Shown here: one piece after another, positions 28,367 to 37,208 of the stretch | Layout: every line of letters begins with the position of its first letter | How positions within the stretch are numbered: the stretch's first letter is position 1 | DNA from: Gammaproteobacteria bacterium | GTDB lineage: Bacteria; Pseudomonadota; Gammaproteobacteria; Pseudomonadales; Cellvibrionaceae | Length of the DNA: 64,000 nt | Reading direction: 5' to 3' | Assembly (NCBI GenBank): GCA_004172865.1 | Contig: SEBV01000006.1 | Coordinates: forward strand, 124,001 to 188,000 | Notes under the pieces: model-generated | What the model was told of the DNA's origin: nothing | What the model saw: only the letters and a program-made list of their open reading frames with translations | Database searches by the model: none | Made by a program: the position numbers and the translations under genes

Positions 28367-28833
28367 GTAAAACTCCTGACCTAATAACAAGAAGGCAATT
28401 AATTTTCGATATAGCTTATTGGATATAACAATGGATAAAATTTTTTAGACGAATAACTCCCGAGAAGAGGCGCAAATCCTATTCACTGCAAACACACCTC
28501 GATATACACGGAAGGATACAACGACAAAAGCAAAACACAAGCCAAAATTCAAATTGACCGAAAACATCAAGCTTTTGCCGGCGAAAAATCCATGACCGCA
28601 CCAAATTAAAATAAATATAGTTCAGCTAATCGCACTATATTCGCTCAACAAATGAAACAAACTTCCGAAATTGCATTCTTATAAATCAACATTCGCGACT
28701 CGTAAACAGCAGCTCCATTATCAATAACATACAAATAATAACTGGAAGAAACCGCAAAACAACTTGTACACTAGTAACTACAAGACTCGCGATAACGCGG
28801 GCAATCAACCACCTACAAACGCGAGACTTTAAT
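28367..28833. other. Divergent intergenic region between TonB operon and uxuA
   Basis: About 470 AT-rich bases hold the promoters of both transcription units. No sequence close to the 19-base Fur consensus was found. An inverted repeat CTTGTA-N10-TACAAG at 28763-28784 is the one clear operator-like site. No small gene or RNA gene could be supported. Confidence 0.45.
28763..28784. promoter_or_regulatory. Candidate operator upstream of uxuA
   Basis: CTTGTA (28763-28768) and TACAAG (28779-28784) form an inverted repeat with a 10-base centre, 50 bases before the uxuA start. Spacing suits a dimeric GntR- or LacI-type regulator, but no regulator gene is adjacent and the match to known UxuR sites is poor. 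Confidence 0.35.
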
Positions 28834-30018
28834 ATGAAAGAAACCTGGCGCTGGTTTGGCCCCAAAGATCCCGTCACCCTGCAACACATAGCGCAGGCAG
28901 GCGCGACTGGCATAGTGACTTCGCTGCATCACATTCGTACTGGCGATGTGTGGCCTCAGGCCGACATTCAAGAACGCAAAAAAATCATTGAAGATCACGG
29001 CCTCGAATGGGCGGTTATTGAAAGTATTCCACTGCACAATGACATCAAAACCCGCACCGGAAATTACTTACAGTTAATCGAGAACTATAAGCAATCGATC
29101 CGCAATGTGGCTGCCGCAGGCGTATTTGATGTGTGTTACAACTTTATGCCGGTAGTGGATTGGACGCGAACCAACCTTAGTTACAGCCTGCCGAACAAGT
29201 CGCAAGCGCTGCGTTTTGAGATGAGCGATTTCGCCGCTTACGACGTTTATATGCTGCAACGCCCAGGCTCTGAACAATCCTACAAACCCGATGTACTCGC
29301 CAAAGCCAAAGCGCGTTTGGATGCGATGAGCGAAGAAGAAAAAGCTTTGCTGGAAAAGAACATCATCGCCGGTTTACCGGGCGGCGAAGGTTCCTATGAC
29401 CGCGACGGCATTCGCGCCGCTATCGACCAATTTATCCAGATGGGCGACGAAGGCATGCGCGCCAATCTCTTTGCTTTCTTACGCGAGATTATCCCGGTCG
29501 CTGAGGAAGTCGGCGTGCGCATGGCGATTCATCCAGATGATCCACCATTCTCATTATTCGGCTTGCCGCGCGTGGTTTCTACCGCTGATGATGCTCGCGC
29601 CCTACTCAATGCAGCGCCGAGTCCAGCAAACGGTTTAACGCTGTGTGCAGGCTCATACGGTGCCCGTTGCGACAACGATCTGGTGGCTATGGCCCGTGAA
29701 TTTGGCGACCGTATCTACTTCGTTCATTTGCGTAATATCAAGCGTGAGGACGATGGCTCCTTCTACGAATCCGATCATCTCGACGGCGACAACGACATGG
29801 TTGGTCTTATTGATGCACTTTTGGACGAAGAAGCGCGTCGCGACAAGTCTGGCAGTAAATTACCCAAAATCGCAATGCGCCCGGACCACGGCCATTTAAT
29901 GGGCGATGAAATCGGTAAAAGCGGTATAAACCCCGGTTATTCATTTGCAGGCCGCATGAAAGGTCTGGCGGAACTGCGCGGCGTTATCCATGCGCTCTCG
30001 GTGATTCGCGCTCGCTAA
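28834..30018 (+). CDS. uxuA: Mannonate dehydratase
   Basis: UxuA dehydrates D-mannonate to 2-keto-3-deoxygluconate in glucuronate catabolism. The 394 residues start METWRWFGPKDPVTL-like (MKETWRWFGPKDPV) with the GATGIVTSLHHI segment. Conserved metal ligands appear in IHPDDPP, LCAGSYGARCDND and RPDHGHLM. The length is typical. No other uronate gene is next to it, and a terminator follows within 30 bases, so it is transcribed alone. In a plant-biomass degrader the substrate probably comes from glucuronoxylan or similar polymers. Confidence 0.96.
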   Translation: MKETWRWFGPKDPVTLQHIAQAGATGIVTSLHHIRTGDVWPQADIQERKKIIEDHGLEWAVIESIPLHNDIKTRTGNYLQLIENYKQSIRNVAAAGVFDVCYNFMPVVDWTRTNLSYSLPNKSQALRFEMSDFAAYDVYMLQRPGSEQSYKPDVLAKAKARLDAMSEEEKALLEKNIIAGLPGGEGSYDRDGIRAAIDQFIQMGDEGMRANLFAFLREIIPVAEEVGVRMAIHPDDPPFSLFGLPRVVSTADDARALLNAAPSPANGLTLCAGSYGARCDNDLVAMAREFGDRIYFVHLRNIKREDDGSFYESDHLDGDNDMVGLIDALLDEEARRDKSGSKLPKIAMRPDHGHLMGDEIGKSGINPGYSFAGRMKGLAELRGVIHALSVIRAR

Positions 30019-30043
30019 TCGCAAGCCCTTGTTGAAATCGCAA

Positions 30044-30070
30044 AGCCCCTGCCAAAAACAGGGGCTTTTT
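30044..30070 (+). terminator. Rho-independent terminator after uxuA
   Basis: AGCCCCTG (30044-30051) pairs with CAGGGGCT (30059-30066) around CCAAAAA and is followed by a T-run to 30070. It lies 26 bases after the uxuA stop. Confidence 0.93.
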
Positions 30071-30105
30071 CACAATTTTGGCTATCACAAGTATTAACAT
30101 TGCCC

Positions 30106-30136
30106 TTGGTCAAACCCTTGCTAAATCGTTTAGAAT
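30106..30136 (+). promoter_or_regulatory. Possible map promoter
   Basis: A TAGAAT -10 box (30131-30136) lies 49 bases before the map ATG. The best -35 candidate is TTGGTC (30106-30111) at a long spacing of 19 bases, so only the -10 box is convincing. Confidence 0.4.
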
Positions 30137-30184
30137 GCCCAATCTACTGAAATACTTACTCATAAGCCGAGATTATCTAGCCTC

Positions 30185-30955
30185 ATGTCCGTGAACATCA
30201 AAACCCCAGCCGATATCGAAAAAATGCGCGTAGCAGGCCGAATGGCCGCCGAAGTATTGGAGATGATCGGCCCTTACGTTCAAGCAGGCGTTTCTACCGC
30301 CGAATTGGACAAGCGCTGCCATGACCATATTGTGGACGTACAAAAAGCGATTCCTGCTTGCCTCGGCTACCGCGGTTTTCCAAAATCAATTTGCACCTCG
30401 GTGAATCAAGTGGTTTGTCATGGGATTCCATCGGATAAAAAAATCCTTAAAAATGGCGATGTGATTAACATCGACGTTACCGTTATTTATGAAGGTTTTC
30501 ACGGCGATACCAGCGCTATGTATTTTGTCGGCGCACCGCAACCGCATGCAGAGCGTTTAGTAAATGTAACGCAAGAATGTATGTACAAAGCAATAGCGCT
30601 GGTAAAACCAGGCTGCACGCTTGGCGATATCGGCCATGTTATTCAGCAACACGCTGAAAATAATTATTACTCAGTTGTGCGTGAATATTGTGGTCACGGT
30701 ATCGGCAGAGTGTTTCACGAAGAGCCGCAAATTTTGCACTACGGCCGCCCCAGTACTGGAATGGTATTAAAAGAAGGCATGGCGTTTACGATTGAACCAA
30801 TGGTGAACGCAGGCAAACCGCAAACAAAATTAAAAGGCGACGGCTGGACCGTAGAAACCAAAGACGGCCGCCTTTCCGCGCAGTGGGAACACACCATGGT
30901 AGTGACTGCTACCGGTGTTGAAGTACTCACCGCACGCAGCGATGAAAAATTCTAA
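30185..30955 (+). CDS. map: Methionine aminopeptidase type I
   Basis: Map removes the initiator methionine from nascent proteins in the cytosol. The 256-residue pita-bread-fold enzyme shows all five metal ligands: Asp in INIDVTV, Asp in HGDTSAMY, His in YCGHGIGRVFHEEP, Glu in FTIEPMVNAG and Glu in SAQWEHTMVV. In pseudomonads map is divergent from and next to rpsB. Here an accessory block of about 13 kb lies between them. The next gene is glnD, about 110 bases on. Confidence 0.97.
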   Translation: MSVNIKTPADIEKMRVAGRMAAEVLEMIGPYVQAGVSTAELDKRCHDHIVDVQKAIPACLGYRGFPKSICTSVNQVVCHGIPSDKKILKNGDVINIDVTVIYEGFHGDTSAMYFVGAPQPHAERLVNVTQECMYKAIALVKPGCTLGDIGHVIQQHAENNYYSVVREYCGHGIGRVFHEEPQILHYGRPSTGMVLKEGMAFTIEPMVNAGKPQTKLKGDGWTVETKDGRLSAQWEHTMVVTATGVEVLTARSDEKF

Positions 30956-31067
30956 AATTGTTTTCCCCTAGCGTGCACTTCTAACTCTAACGTAACTCGC
31001 GCGCTTCTCATTAAAAAAGACTTTGACTGAAAAAGACTTTGGCTAAACAGCTTTGGAACAGCAAACT

Positions 31068-33755
31068 ATGTTGATGACAGCGGTGCCCTATTTCGAACGG
31101 CCATTATTTTTCTTCGACCAAAGTCGTTTCCGCAATGCGTTGACTTCGCAACCGCACATCACCGTTTTTAAAGACGCGCTTAGCGGTTCCAACATGCAAT
31201 TTAATCGCCGTTTTATCGAAGGCGAAGATATTCGTACGCTAGTTTATGAACGCGCACTTTTTATCGATTGTATTTTGCATTACGCCTGGTACAAATTTGA
31301 GTGGCCGGACAGCATCAGTCTCGAAGCGGTAGGTGGTTACGGTCGCGGCGAATTACATCCGGCGTCAGACATTGATTTGCTGATTCTTTATCGCCCCGAT
31401 GTACTCGAAGAATGCAAAGAAAATATTGAAAAATTTTTAACATTCTTATGGGATATAAAGCTCGAAATCGGTAGCAGCGTACGCACCGTAAAAGAGTGTA
31501 TTGAAATTGCACGCAACGATATCACCGTCGCGACCAATATTATGGAATCGCGCACGCTGGTTGGCGACCAATCCTTACGTCACGAATTACTGCAACAATC
31601 TGCACCCAATCATATTTGGCCCGCCGATACTTTCTTCCGCGCAAAATGGGATGAGCAAATCGAGCGCCATAAGAAATACAACGATACCGAATATAATCTA
31701 GAACCCAATATTAAAAACGCACCCGGCGGCTTACGTGATATTCAAACTATCAACTGGGTTGCCAAACGTTATTTCCAGGTTCGCACCTTAAAGCAATTGG
31801 AAGGTAAAGGTTTTTTCACTGAAGAAGAGTTTTCGTTGCTGTATAGCGGTGAAGAATATTTGTGGCGTGTGCGTTACGGTTTGCACATGGTTGCCAAGCG
31901 ACCTGAAGAACGGTTGATCTTTGACTACCAACGCGAATTAGCAAAACTGTTTGGCTACGAAGATGAACCAGGTTCACTCGCTGTTGAACAGTTTATGCAT
32001 AAGTATTATCGCACTGTGCTCGCATTGCGCGAACTCAACGATGTATTGCTGCAATTTTTATCTGAAGCTATTTTGCAGAAAGGCAAATGCAAAAGCGTTA
32101 CTACAGTGAACGAACGCTTTCAGTTGCGCGATAATTATATCGAAGCAACACACACCTATGTATTTGAAGAGAACCCATCTGCATTATTAGAAATGTTTGT
32201 GCTTATGGCACAAAACCCGAAAATTGTAGGCGTGCGCGCATCTACAATTCGACTCGTGCGTGAGAGCCGACATTTAATTGATGAAAACTTTCGTAACAAT
32301 CCAAAAAATACGCAACTATTTATTAAACTCCTGCAATACCCCGGCGGTTTGGTTGAACAATTAAAGCGCATGTTGCGTTACGGAATTCTCGGTTTATATC
32401 TGCCAGAGTTCGGTTTAGTAACCGGGCAAATGCAACACGATTTATTCCATATTTATACCGTCGACGCACACACACTTAAAGTTGTGCAAAACATTTGTAA
32501 TTTTTTATTACCAGCAGCCAAGGAACAATTTCCTATAGCTGCATACATCATGAAGCGCTTGCCAAAATTTGAATTATTAATTATGGCGGGCTTGTATCAC
32601 GACATTGGCAAAGGTCGCGGTGGCGATCACTCTACACTAGGCGCTGTTGATGCTGAAGAGTTCTGCGCACGTCACCATATTTCACCGCGCGAAACACGTT
32701 TGGTTAGCTGGCTGGTTGAAAAACATTTGTTAATGTCTTCGGTATCGCAAAAACAGGATTTGTCTGACCCGGATATTATTCGTCAATTTGCGCTGACCAT
32801 CGGCGACCAAATGCATCTTGATTATTTATATTGCTTAACCGTTGCTGATATTAACGGCACCAACAAAGAATTATGGAATACCTGGCGCGCGAGCTTGCTA
32901 CGCCAATTGTACCTTGAAGCCAAGCTTGCCTTGCGTCGCGGCCTTGAAAACAATATCGACAAACAAGATTTAATTGATGAAACCCAACTCGCCGCAATTC
33001 GCAAACTTGTGCGAAAAAATATGAGCGAAACCCAAGTTCGCAAACTCTGGGGCGACATGGGTGAAGATTATTTCCTGCGCGAAAACGTACAGGATATTGT
33101 GTGGCACACTGAAGCTATCGCCGATCACCCTGACGATTCACCGCTTATTCTTATTAAAAAAACCACCAGCAGAGAACTTGCTGGCGCAACCCAAATTTTT
33201 ATTCGTAGCAAAAACCAAAAGAATGTTTTTGTGGCGGCGGCATCTGCATTGGATCATTTAAACTTAAGCATTCAGGATGCAAAAATTTACAGTTCGAAAT
33301 CCGGTTACACCGTAGATACATTTTTTGTATTGAATCAGGACGGCGAGCCACTTGGCAATAACCCTGCGCTGCTCAAGAAAATCCAGCAAACACTGCAAGA
33401 TGAATTACGTCTTGCGGATAATTATTCTGAAGTCATTAGCCGTCGTACACCGCGTCGCTTAAAATATTTCGCCATGCCAACGCGAACCAACATGAGTCAC
33501 GATAGTTTGCGCAACTGTAGCGTGCTGGAAGTCATTACTCCAGACCGCCCCGGTCTTTTGGCCTGTATCGCACGTGTATTTGTGCAATTCGATATACAAC
33601 TATTGAACGCAAAAATCGCCACCCTTGGCGAGCGAGTAGAAGATATTTTCTTTATTGCCGACAAAAACAATCAGCCACTTGGCGATACTGAGCTGGCGAA
33701 TAATTTACAACGTGAAATTCGCGAGCAATTGGATAAGCGCGTAGACCTGCACTAG
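31068..33755 (+). CDS. glnD: Bifunctional uridylyltransferase/uridylyl-removing enzyme GlnD
   Basis: GlnD senses glutamine and adds UMP to, or removes it from, the PII proteins, controlling nitrogen assimilation. The protein of about 895 residues has a nucleotidyltransferase domain with GGYGRGELHPASDIDLLIL (about 85-105). A GlnE-like helical region, an HD domain with LYHDIGKGRGGDHS (about 505-520) and two C-terminal ACT domains (about 700-895) follow. The start is uncertain: ATG at 31068 is chosen, with ATG at 31074 and TTG at 31053 as alternatives. Order map-glnD-dapC matches pseudomonads. Confidence 0.95.
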   Translation: MLMTAVPYFERPLFFFDQSRFRNALTSQPHITVFKDALSGSNMQFNRRFIEGEDIRTLVYERALFIDCILHYAWYKFEWPDSISLEAVGGYGRGELHPASDIDLLILYRPDVLEECKENIEKFLTFLWDIKLEIGSSVRTVKECIEIARNDITVATNIMESRTLVGDQSLRHELLQQSAPNHIWPADTFFRAKWDEQIERHKKYNDTEYNLEPNIKNAPGGLRDIQTINWVAKRYFQVRTLKQLEGKGFFTEEEFSLLYSGEEYLWRVRYGLHMVAKRPEERLIFDYQRELAKLFGYEDEPGSLAVEQFMHKYYRTVLALRELNDVLLQFLSEAILQKGKCKSVTTVNERFQLRDNYIEATHTYVFEENPSALLEMFVLMAQNPKIVGVRASTIRLVRESRHLIDENFRNNPKNTQLFIKLLQYPGGLVEQLKRMLRYGILGLYLPEFGLVTGQMQHDLFHIYTVDAHTLKVVQNICNFLLPAAKEQFPIAAYIMKRLPKFELLIMAGLYHDIGKGRGGDHSTLGAVDAEEFCARHHISPRETRLVSWLVEKHLLMSSVSQKQDLSDPDIIRQFALTIGDQMHLDYLYCLTVADINGTNKELWNTWRASLLRQLYLEAKLALRRGLENNIDKQDLIDETQLAAIRKLVRKNMSETQVRKLWGDMGEDYFLRENVQDIVWHTEAIADHPDDSPLILIKKTTSRELAGATQIFIRSKNQKNVFVAAASALDHLNLSIQDAKIYSSKSGYTVDTFFVLNQDGEPLGNNPALLKKIQQTLQDELRLADNYSEVISRRTPRRLKYFAMPTRTNMSHDSLRNCSVLEVITPDRPGLLACIARVFVQFDIQLLNAKIATLGERVEDIFFIADKNNQPLGDTELANNLQREIREQLDKRVDLH

Positions 33756-33769
33756 AAAAGGTTGATCAC

Positions 33770-33838
33770 GTTCACACTGAGTTTGCCCGAGTGTGAACCT
33801 AAATAAAATATTGGCTTTATAGGCTGCATGACAGCCTA
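33770..33838. repeat. Two hairpins between glnD and dapC
   Basis: GTTCACACT (33770-33778) pairs with AGTGTGAAC (33790-33798). TAGGCTG (33820-33826) pairs with CAGCCTA (33832-33838) around CATGA. The first may end the glnD message, although no T-run follows. The second ends 17 bases before the dapC ATG, where it could affect ribosome access. Confidence 0.55.
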
Positions 33839-33855
33839 CACATGAAACGAAAAAA

Positions 33856-35055
33856 ATGAACCCCGATTTAAATTTATTGCACCCCTATCCTTTTGAAAAA
33901 CTCGCAGCATTAAAAGCCGCGGTAACGCCGCCTGCAGAATTAAAAGATATCATGCTGTCGATTGGGGAACCCAAACATGAACCGCCACGGTTTGTGTTGG
34001 ATACGCTGGTTAAAAATCTAAGCAAACTTTCGAACTATCCAACCACCAAAGGTATTCCAGAGCTACGCGAAGCAATCGCAACCTGGGCAACCAATCGTTT
34101 CAAATTAGCGGCAAATACATTCACCGCAGACAAGCATGTATTGCCGGTGAACGGAACACGCGAGGCGCTCTTTGCATTCGCTCAAGCGATTGTTGATCGC
34201 ACCGAGCCAAATCCATTAATTGTATCACCCAATCCTTTTTATCAAATTTATGAAGGCGCGGCGCTACTGTCGGGTGCAGAACCTTATTTCCTACATTGCA
34301 CACCGCAAAATAATTTTATTCCCGATTTCGCAGCAGTACCTGCAAAAATTTGGGAACGCACCCAATTATTATTTATCTGCTCACCAGGCAACCCCACTGG
34401 TGCCGTCATGAGCAGCGGACAATTGAAAGAGTTAATTGCACTTGCGGATAAATACGATTTTGTTATCGCATCGGATGAATGTTACTCAGAGTTATATTTT
34501 GATGAGCAGAACCCACCGGTTGGTTTATTGCAAGCTTGTGCTGAATTGGGCCGCAATGATTTTGCTCGCTGCGTGGTATTCCATAGCTTATCCAAACGCT
34601 CAAATTTGCCGGGGTTACGCTCTGGCTTTGTTGGTGGCGATGCGAAAATTTTAGAAAAGTTTTTGCTCTACAGAACTTACCACGGTTGTGCCATGCCAGT
34701 TCCAACACAACTTGCGAGCGTCGCTGCATGGCAAGATGAAACTCACGTGATCGAAAACCGCAAAGCCTACGCAGAGAAGTTTGATGCCGTTTTAAAAATA
34801 CTGGATGGTGTATTAGATGTTACTAAACCAGATGCGAGTTTTTATCTCTGGCCAAAAACGCCTATCAATGGCGAAGCATTTGCTCAGAAATTATTTGAAA
34901 CGCAAAAAGTTACTGTGTTACCTGGTAGTTATTTAGCACGTGAAGCAAATGGATTTAATCCTGGTGAAAATTACGTGCGCCTTGCGCTAGTGGCGCCTTT
35001 AGAAGAATGCATTGACGCAGCTGAACGTATTAAAAATTTTGTACAGTCACTATGA
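33856..35055 (+). CDS. dapC: Succinyldiaminopimelate transaminase
   Basis: DapC is a PLP-dependent class I/II aminotransferase that makes N-succinyl-LL-diaminopimelate in lysine and peptidoglycan precursor synthesis. The 399 residues include NYPTTKGIPELREAIA, PLP contacts in ASDECYSELYFD and the Schiff-base Lys in FHSLSKRSNLPGLRSGF. The sequence matches the DapC subgroup rather than general aspartate transaminases, and dapD lies three genes downstream. The stop overlaps the nth start by ATGA. Confidence 0.93.
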   Translation: MNPDLNLLHPYPFEKLAALKAAVTPPAELKDIMLSIGEPKHEPPRFVLDTLVKNLSKLSNYPTTKGIPELREAIATWATNRFKLAANTFTADKHVLPVNGTREALFAFAQAIVDRTEPNPLIVSPNPFYQIYEGAALLSGAEPYFLHCTPQNNFIPDFAAVPAKIWERTQLLFICSPGNPTGAVMSSGQLKELIALADKYDFVIASDECYSELYFDEQNPPVGLLQACAELGRNDFARCVVFHSLSKRSNLPGLRSGFVGGDAKILEKFLLYRTYHGCAMPVPTQLASVAAWQDETHVIENRKAYAEKFDAVLKILDGVLDVTKPDASFYLWPKTPINGEAFAQKLFETQKVTVLPGSYLAREANGFNPGENYVRLALVAPLEECIDAAERIKNFVQSL

Positions 35056-35723
35056 CAGAATTGCAAAAGCTATCCAAACAAGGTCGAGCTGACTACATCC
35101 GGAAAAAACTTCAGGAGCTTTATCCGAGCCCACCGATTCCGCTTGAACACAAAGATGCGTATACATTATTAATTGCCGTTTTACTGTCAGCGCAATGCAC
35201 AGACGCACGCGTAAATACCGTAACCCCTGCGCTGTTTAAATTGGCAGATAATCCTTACGATATGGCTAAAGTGCCGGTAGAAAAAATTCAGGAAATTATT
35301 CGCCCGTGCGGATTGTCACCACAAAAATCCAAAGCGATTTCAGTATTATCGCAAATGCTAGTTAATGAACACGACGGAAAAGTCCCACAAGATTGGGAAG
35401 CCTTGGAACGTTTGCCTGGTGTAGGCCACAAAACTGCAAGCGTTGTTATGAGCCAAGCCTTCGGTGTTCCTGCATTTGCGGTAGATACTCACATACACCG
35501 CTTAGCGCAACGCTGGGGCTTAACCAACGGAAAAAATGTGGTGCAAACCGAAAAGGATTTAAAACGTTTGTTCCCGGAAGATTCCTGGAATGCATTGCAC
35601 TTACAAATTATTTATTATGGGCGCGAACATTGTTCAGCCCGTGGTTGCGATGGGACCATTTGCGAAATTTGCAAAACCAGTTATCCCAATCGAAAGAAGC
35701 CAAAAATTGTATTGAAGCCTTAA
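35052..35723 (+). CDS. nth: Endonuclease III, with atypical C-terminal cysteine pattern
   Basis: Nth is a DNA glycosylase/AP lyase that removes oxidised pyrimidines. The 223-residue protein has the helix-hairpin-helix LPGVGHKTASVV with the catalytic Lys, and the catalytic Asp in FAVDTHIHRLAQRWGL. The C-terminal Cys residues are 194, 199, 204 and 207, a C-X4-C-X4-C-X2-C pattern instead of the classic C-X6-C-X2-C-X5-C 4Fe-4S loop. Whether a cluster is still bound cannot be told. It is translationally coupled to dapC, an unusual partner with no functional link. Confidence 0.93.
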   Translation: MTELQKLSKQGRADYIRKKLQELYPSPPIPLEHKDAYTLLIAVLLSAQCTDARVNTVTPALFKLADNPYDMAKVPVEKIQEIIRPCGLSPQKSKAISVLSQMLVNEHDGKVPQDWEALERLPGVGHKTASVVMSQAFGVPAFAVDTHIHRLAQRWGLTNGKNVVQTEKDLKRLFPEDSWNALHLQIIYYGREHCSARGCDGTICEICKTSYPNRKKPKIVLKP

Positions 35724-35741
35724 ATCCCGAATTTGAAAATT

Positions 35742-36086
35742 ATGATCACCTTATACGGCATTAAAAACTGCGACACCGTAAAAAAATCGCGCGATTGGCT
35801 TGCGACAAACAATATTGAATATCGCTTCCACGATTTTCGCGTGGACGGACTTAATCAAAAACAGGTAGAAAATTGGATTAATGAAATTGGATTGGATGCA
35901 TTGGTTAACAAACGCAGCACCACGTGGAAAGAATTAGATGAATCCACGAAAACCAATTTTGATGAAAAAAACGCGGCTGCTGTCATTACCGAAAATCCAA
36001 CGCTAATTAAACGCCCGCTACTTGATACCGGCAAACAAAAACATGTCGGCTTTAAAGAAGCAGAATATACAAAAATTTTTAGTTAA
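35742..36086 (+). CDS. yffB: ArsC/Spx-family reductase, YffB type
   Basis: The 114-residue thioredoxin-fold protein is of the ArsC/Spx superfamily. It has a single active Cys in TLYGIKNCDTVKKSRDWL and the LIKRPLLDTG motif typical of YffB. YffB-type proteins are glutathione-dependent thiol reductases; arsenate is not the expected substrate. The ATG at 35742 is preferred over an in-frame TTG three codons upstream. In many gammaproteobacteria this gene lies beside dapD or dapE, as here. Confidence 0.9.
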   Translation: MITLYGIKNCDTVKKSRDWLATNNIEYRFHDFRVDGLNQKQVENWINEIGLDALVNKRSTTWKELDESTKTNFDEKNAAAVITENPTLIKRPLLDTGKQKHVGFKEAEYTKIFS

Positions 36087-36107
36087 CTTTTATTGTTAGG
36101 AAAAATC

Positions 36108-37139
36108 ATGACAACTTTATACGCACTCGGCTTGGGCATTGGCACACAAAATTCAAAAGGTGAATGGCTGGAAATATTTTATTCAGCACCTCAATTGAAA
36201 CCATCCGAAGCAACTGTAGCCACAATTTCCGAAATCGTCGGATACACCGAAGGCAATCAAGCGATCAACATCACTAACGCGCAAGCAAGTGATATCGCAA
36301 AAGCATTGGAAGCGATTGGCGAAGCCGAACAATCCGCGCTGGCAAAAAAACTCGCAAGCAGCAAGCGCCCTCTTGTTGTTACTTTAGTGGCAACCGATAT
36401 TAGCCCTACATCTGTACCTGAAGCTTATTTAAAATTGCATTTACTTTCCCATCGCTTGGTGAAACCACACAACACAGTATTGGCTGGAATTTTTGGTGTG
36501 CTGCCAAACGTGGCGTGGACCAATAAAGGCGCAATCGACATTAATGAATTGGCAGAATATCAATTACAAGCGCGTATCGATGGCGAAGAACTCGAAGTTT
36601 CCAGCGTAGATAAATTCCCAAAAATGACTAACTACGTTGTGCCAAAAGGTGTACGTGTTGCTCACACCGCGCGCGTGCGGTTGGGCGCTTACTTGGGCGA
36701 AGGTACAACCATCATGCATGAAGGTTTTGTAAACTTTAACGCTGGTACCGAAGGCCCAGCCATGATTGAAGGCCGTATTTCTGCTGGCGTGTTTGTTGGC
36801 GCGGGTTCAGATTTAGGCGGCGGCAGTTCCACTATGGGAACACTGTCAGGCGGTGGTAATATAATCATCTCCATTGGCAAAGAATCTTTGATCGGCGCAA
36901 ATGCTGGCTCAGGAATTCCACTCGGTGATCGTTGCAAGATTGAATCCGGCTTGTACATTACAGCCGGCACCAAAGTCGTTGTATTGGATGACACAGGCGC
37001 TGAAGTAAAAACTACGAAAGCACGCGAATTAGCTGGCGTTTCAGATTTAGTGTTCCGCCGCAACTCAATCACAGGCCGTGTAGAAGTTGTTACTAACAAA
37101 AGTGCATTGCAATTAAATACTGCGTTGCATAAAAATTAA
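36108..37139 (+). CDS. dapD: Tetrahydrodipicolinate N-succinyltransferase (long form)
   Basis: DapD succinylates tetrahydrodipicolinate with succinyl-CoA in the succinylase branch of lysine/DAP synthesis. The protein has 343 residues, the long Pseudomonas-type form, with an N-terminal domain and a C-terminal hexapeptide beta helix (about 180-300, including HEGFVNFNAGTEGPAMIEGR). The ATG at 36108 follows AGGA at 7 bases; a TTG at 36093 is rejected. It is the second dap gene of this cluster and lies 21 bases after yffB. Confidence 0.95.
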   Translation: MTTLYALGLGIGTQNSKGEWLEIFYSAPQLKPSEATVATISEIVGYTEGNQAINITNAQASDIAKALEAIGEAEQSALAKKLASSKRPLVVTLVATDISPTSVPEAYLKLHLLSHRLVKPHNTVLAGIFGVLPNVAWTNKGAIDINELAEYQLQARIDGEELEVSSVDKFPKMTNYVVPKGVRVAHTARVRLGAYLGEGTTIMHEGFVNFNAGTEGPAMIEGRISAGVFVGAGSDLGGGSSTMGTLSGGGNIIISIGKESLIGANAGSGIPLGDRCKIESGLYITAGTKVVVLDDTGAEVKTTKARELAGVSDLVFRRNSITGRVEVVTNKSALQLNTALHKN

Positions 37140-37208
37140 TTTTTTTGAAATTTCAATGCGGGTTATCGGCCCGCAAAATTTATTAGGCATTTAAGCGAGA
37201 TAAAAATT

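Noticed and set aside
28391-28833. Fur box upstream of the TonB operon
   Set aside because: No stretch close to the GATAAT-type repeat consensus was found on either strand.
36689-37099. 136-codon minus-strand ORF inside dapD
   Set aside because: It is the antisense shadow of the hexapeptide-repeat region, rich in Pro and Ser and with no ribosome site.
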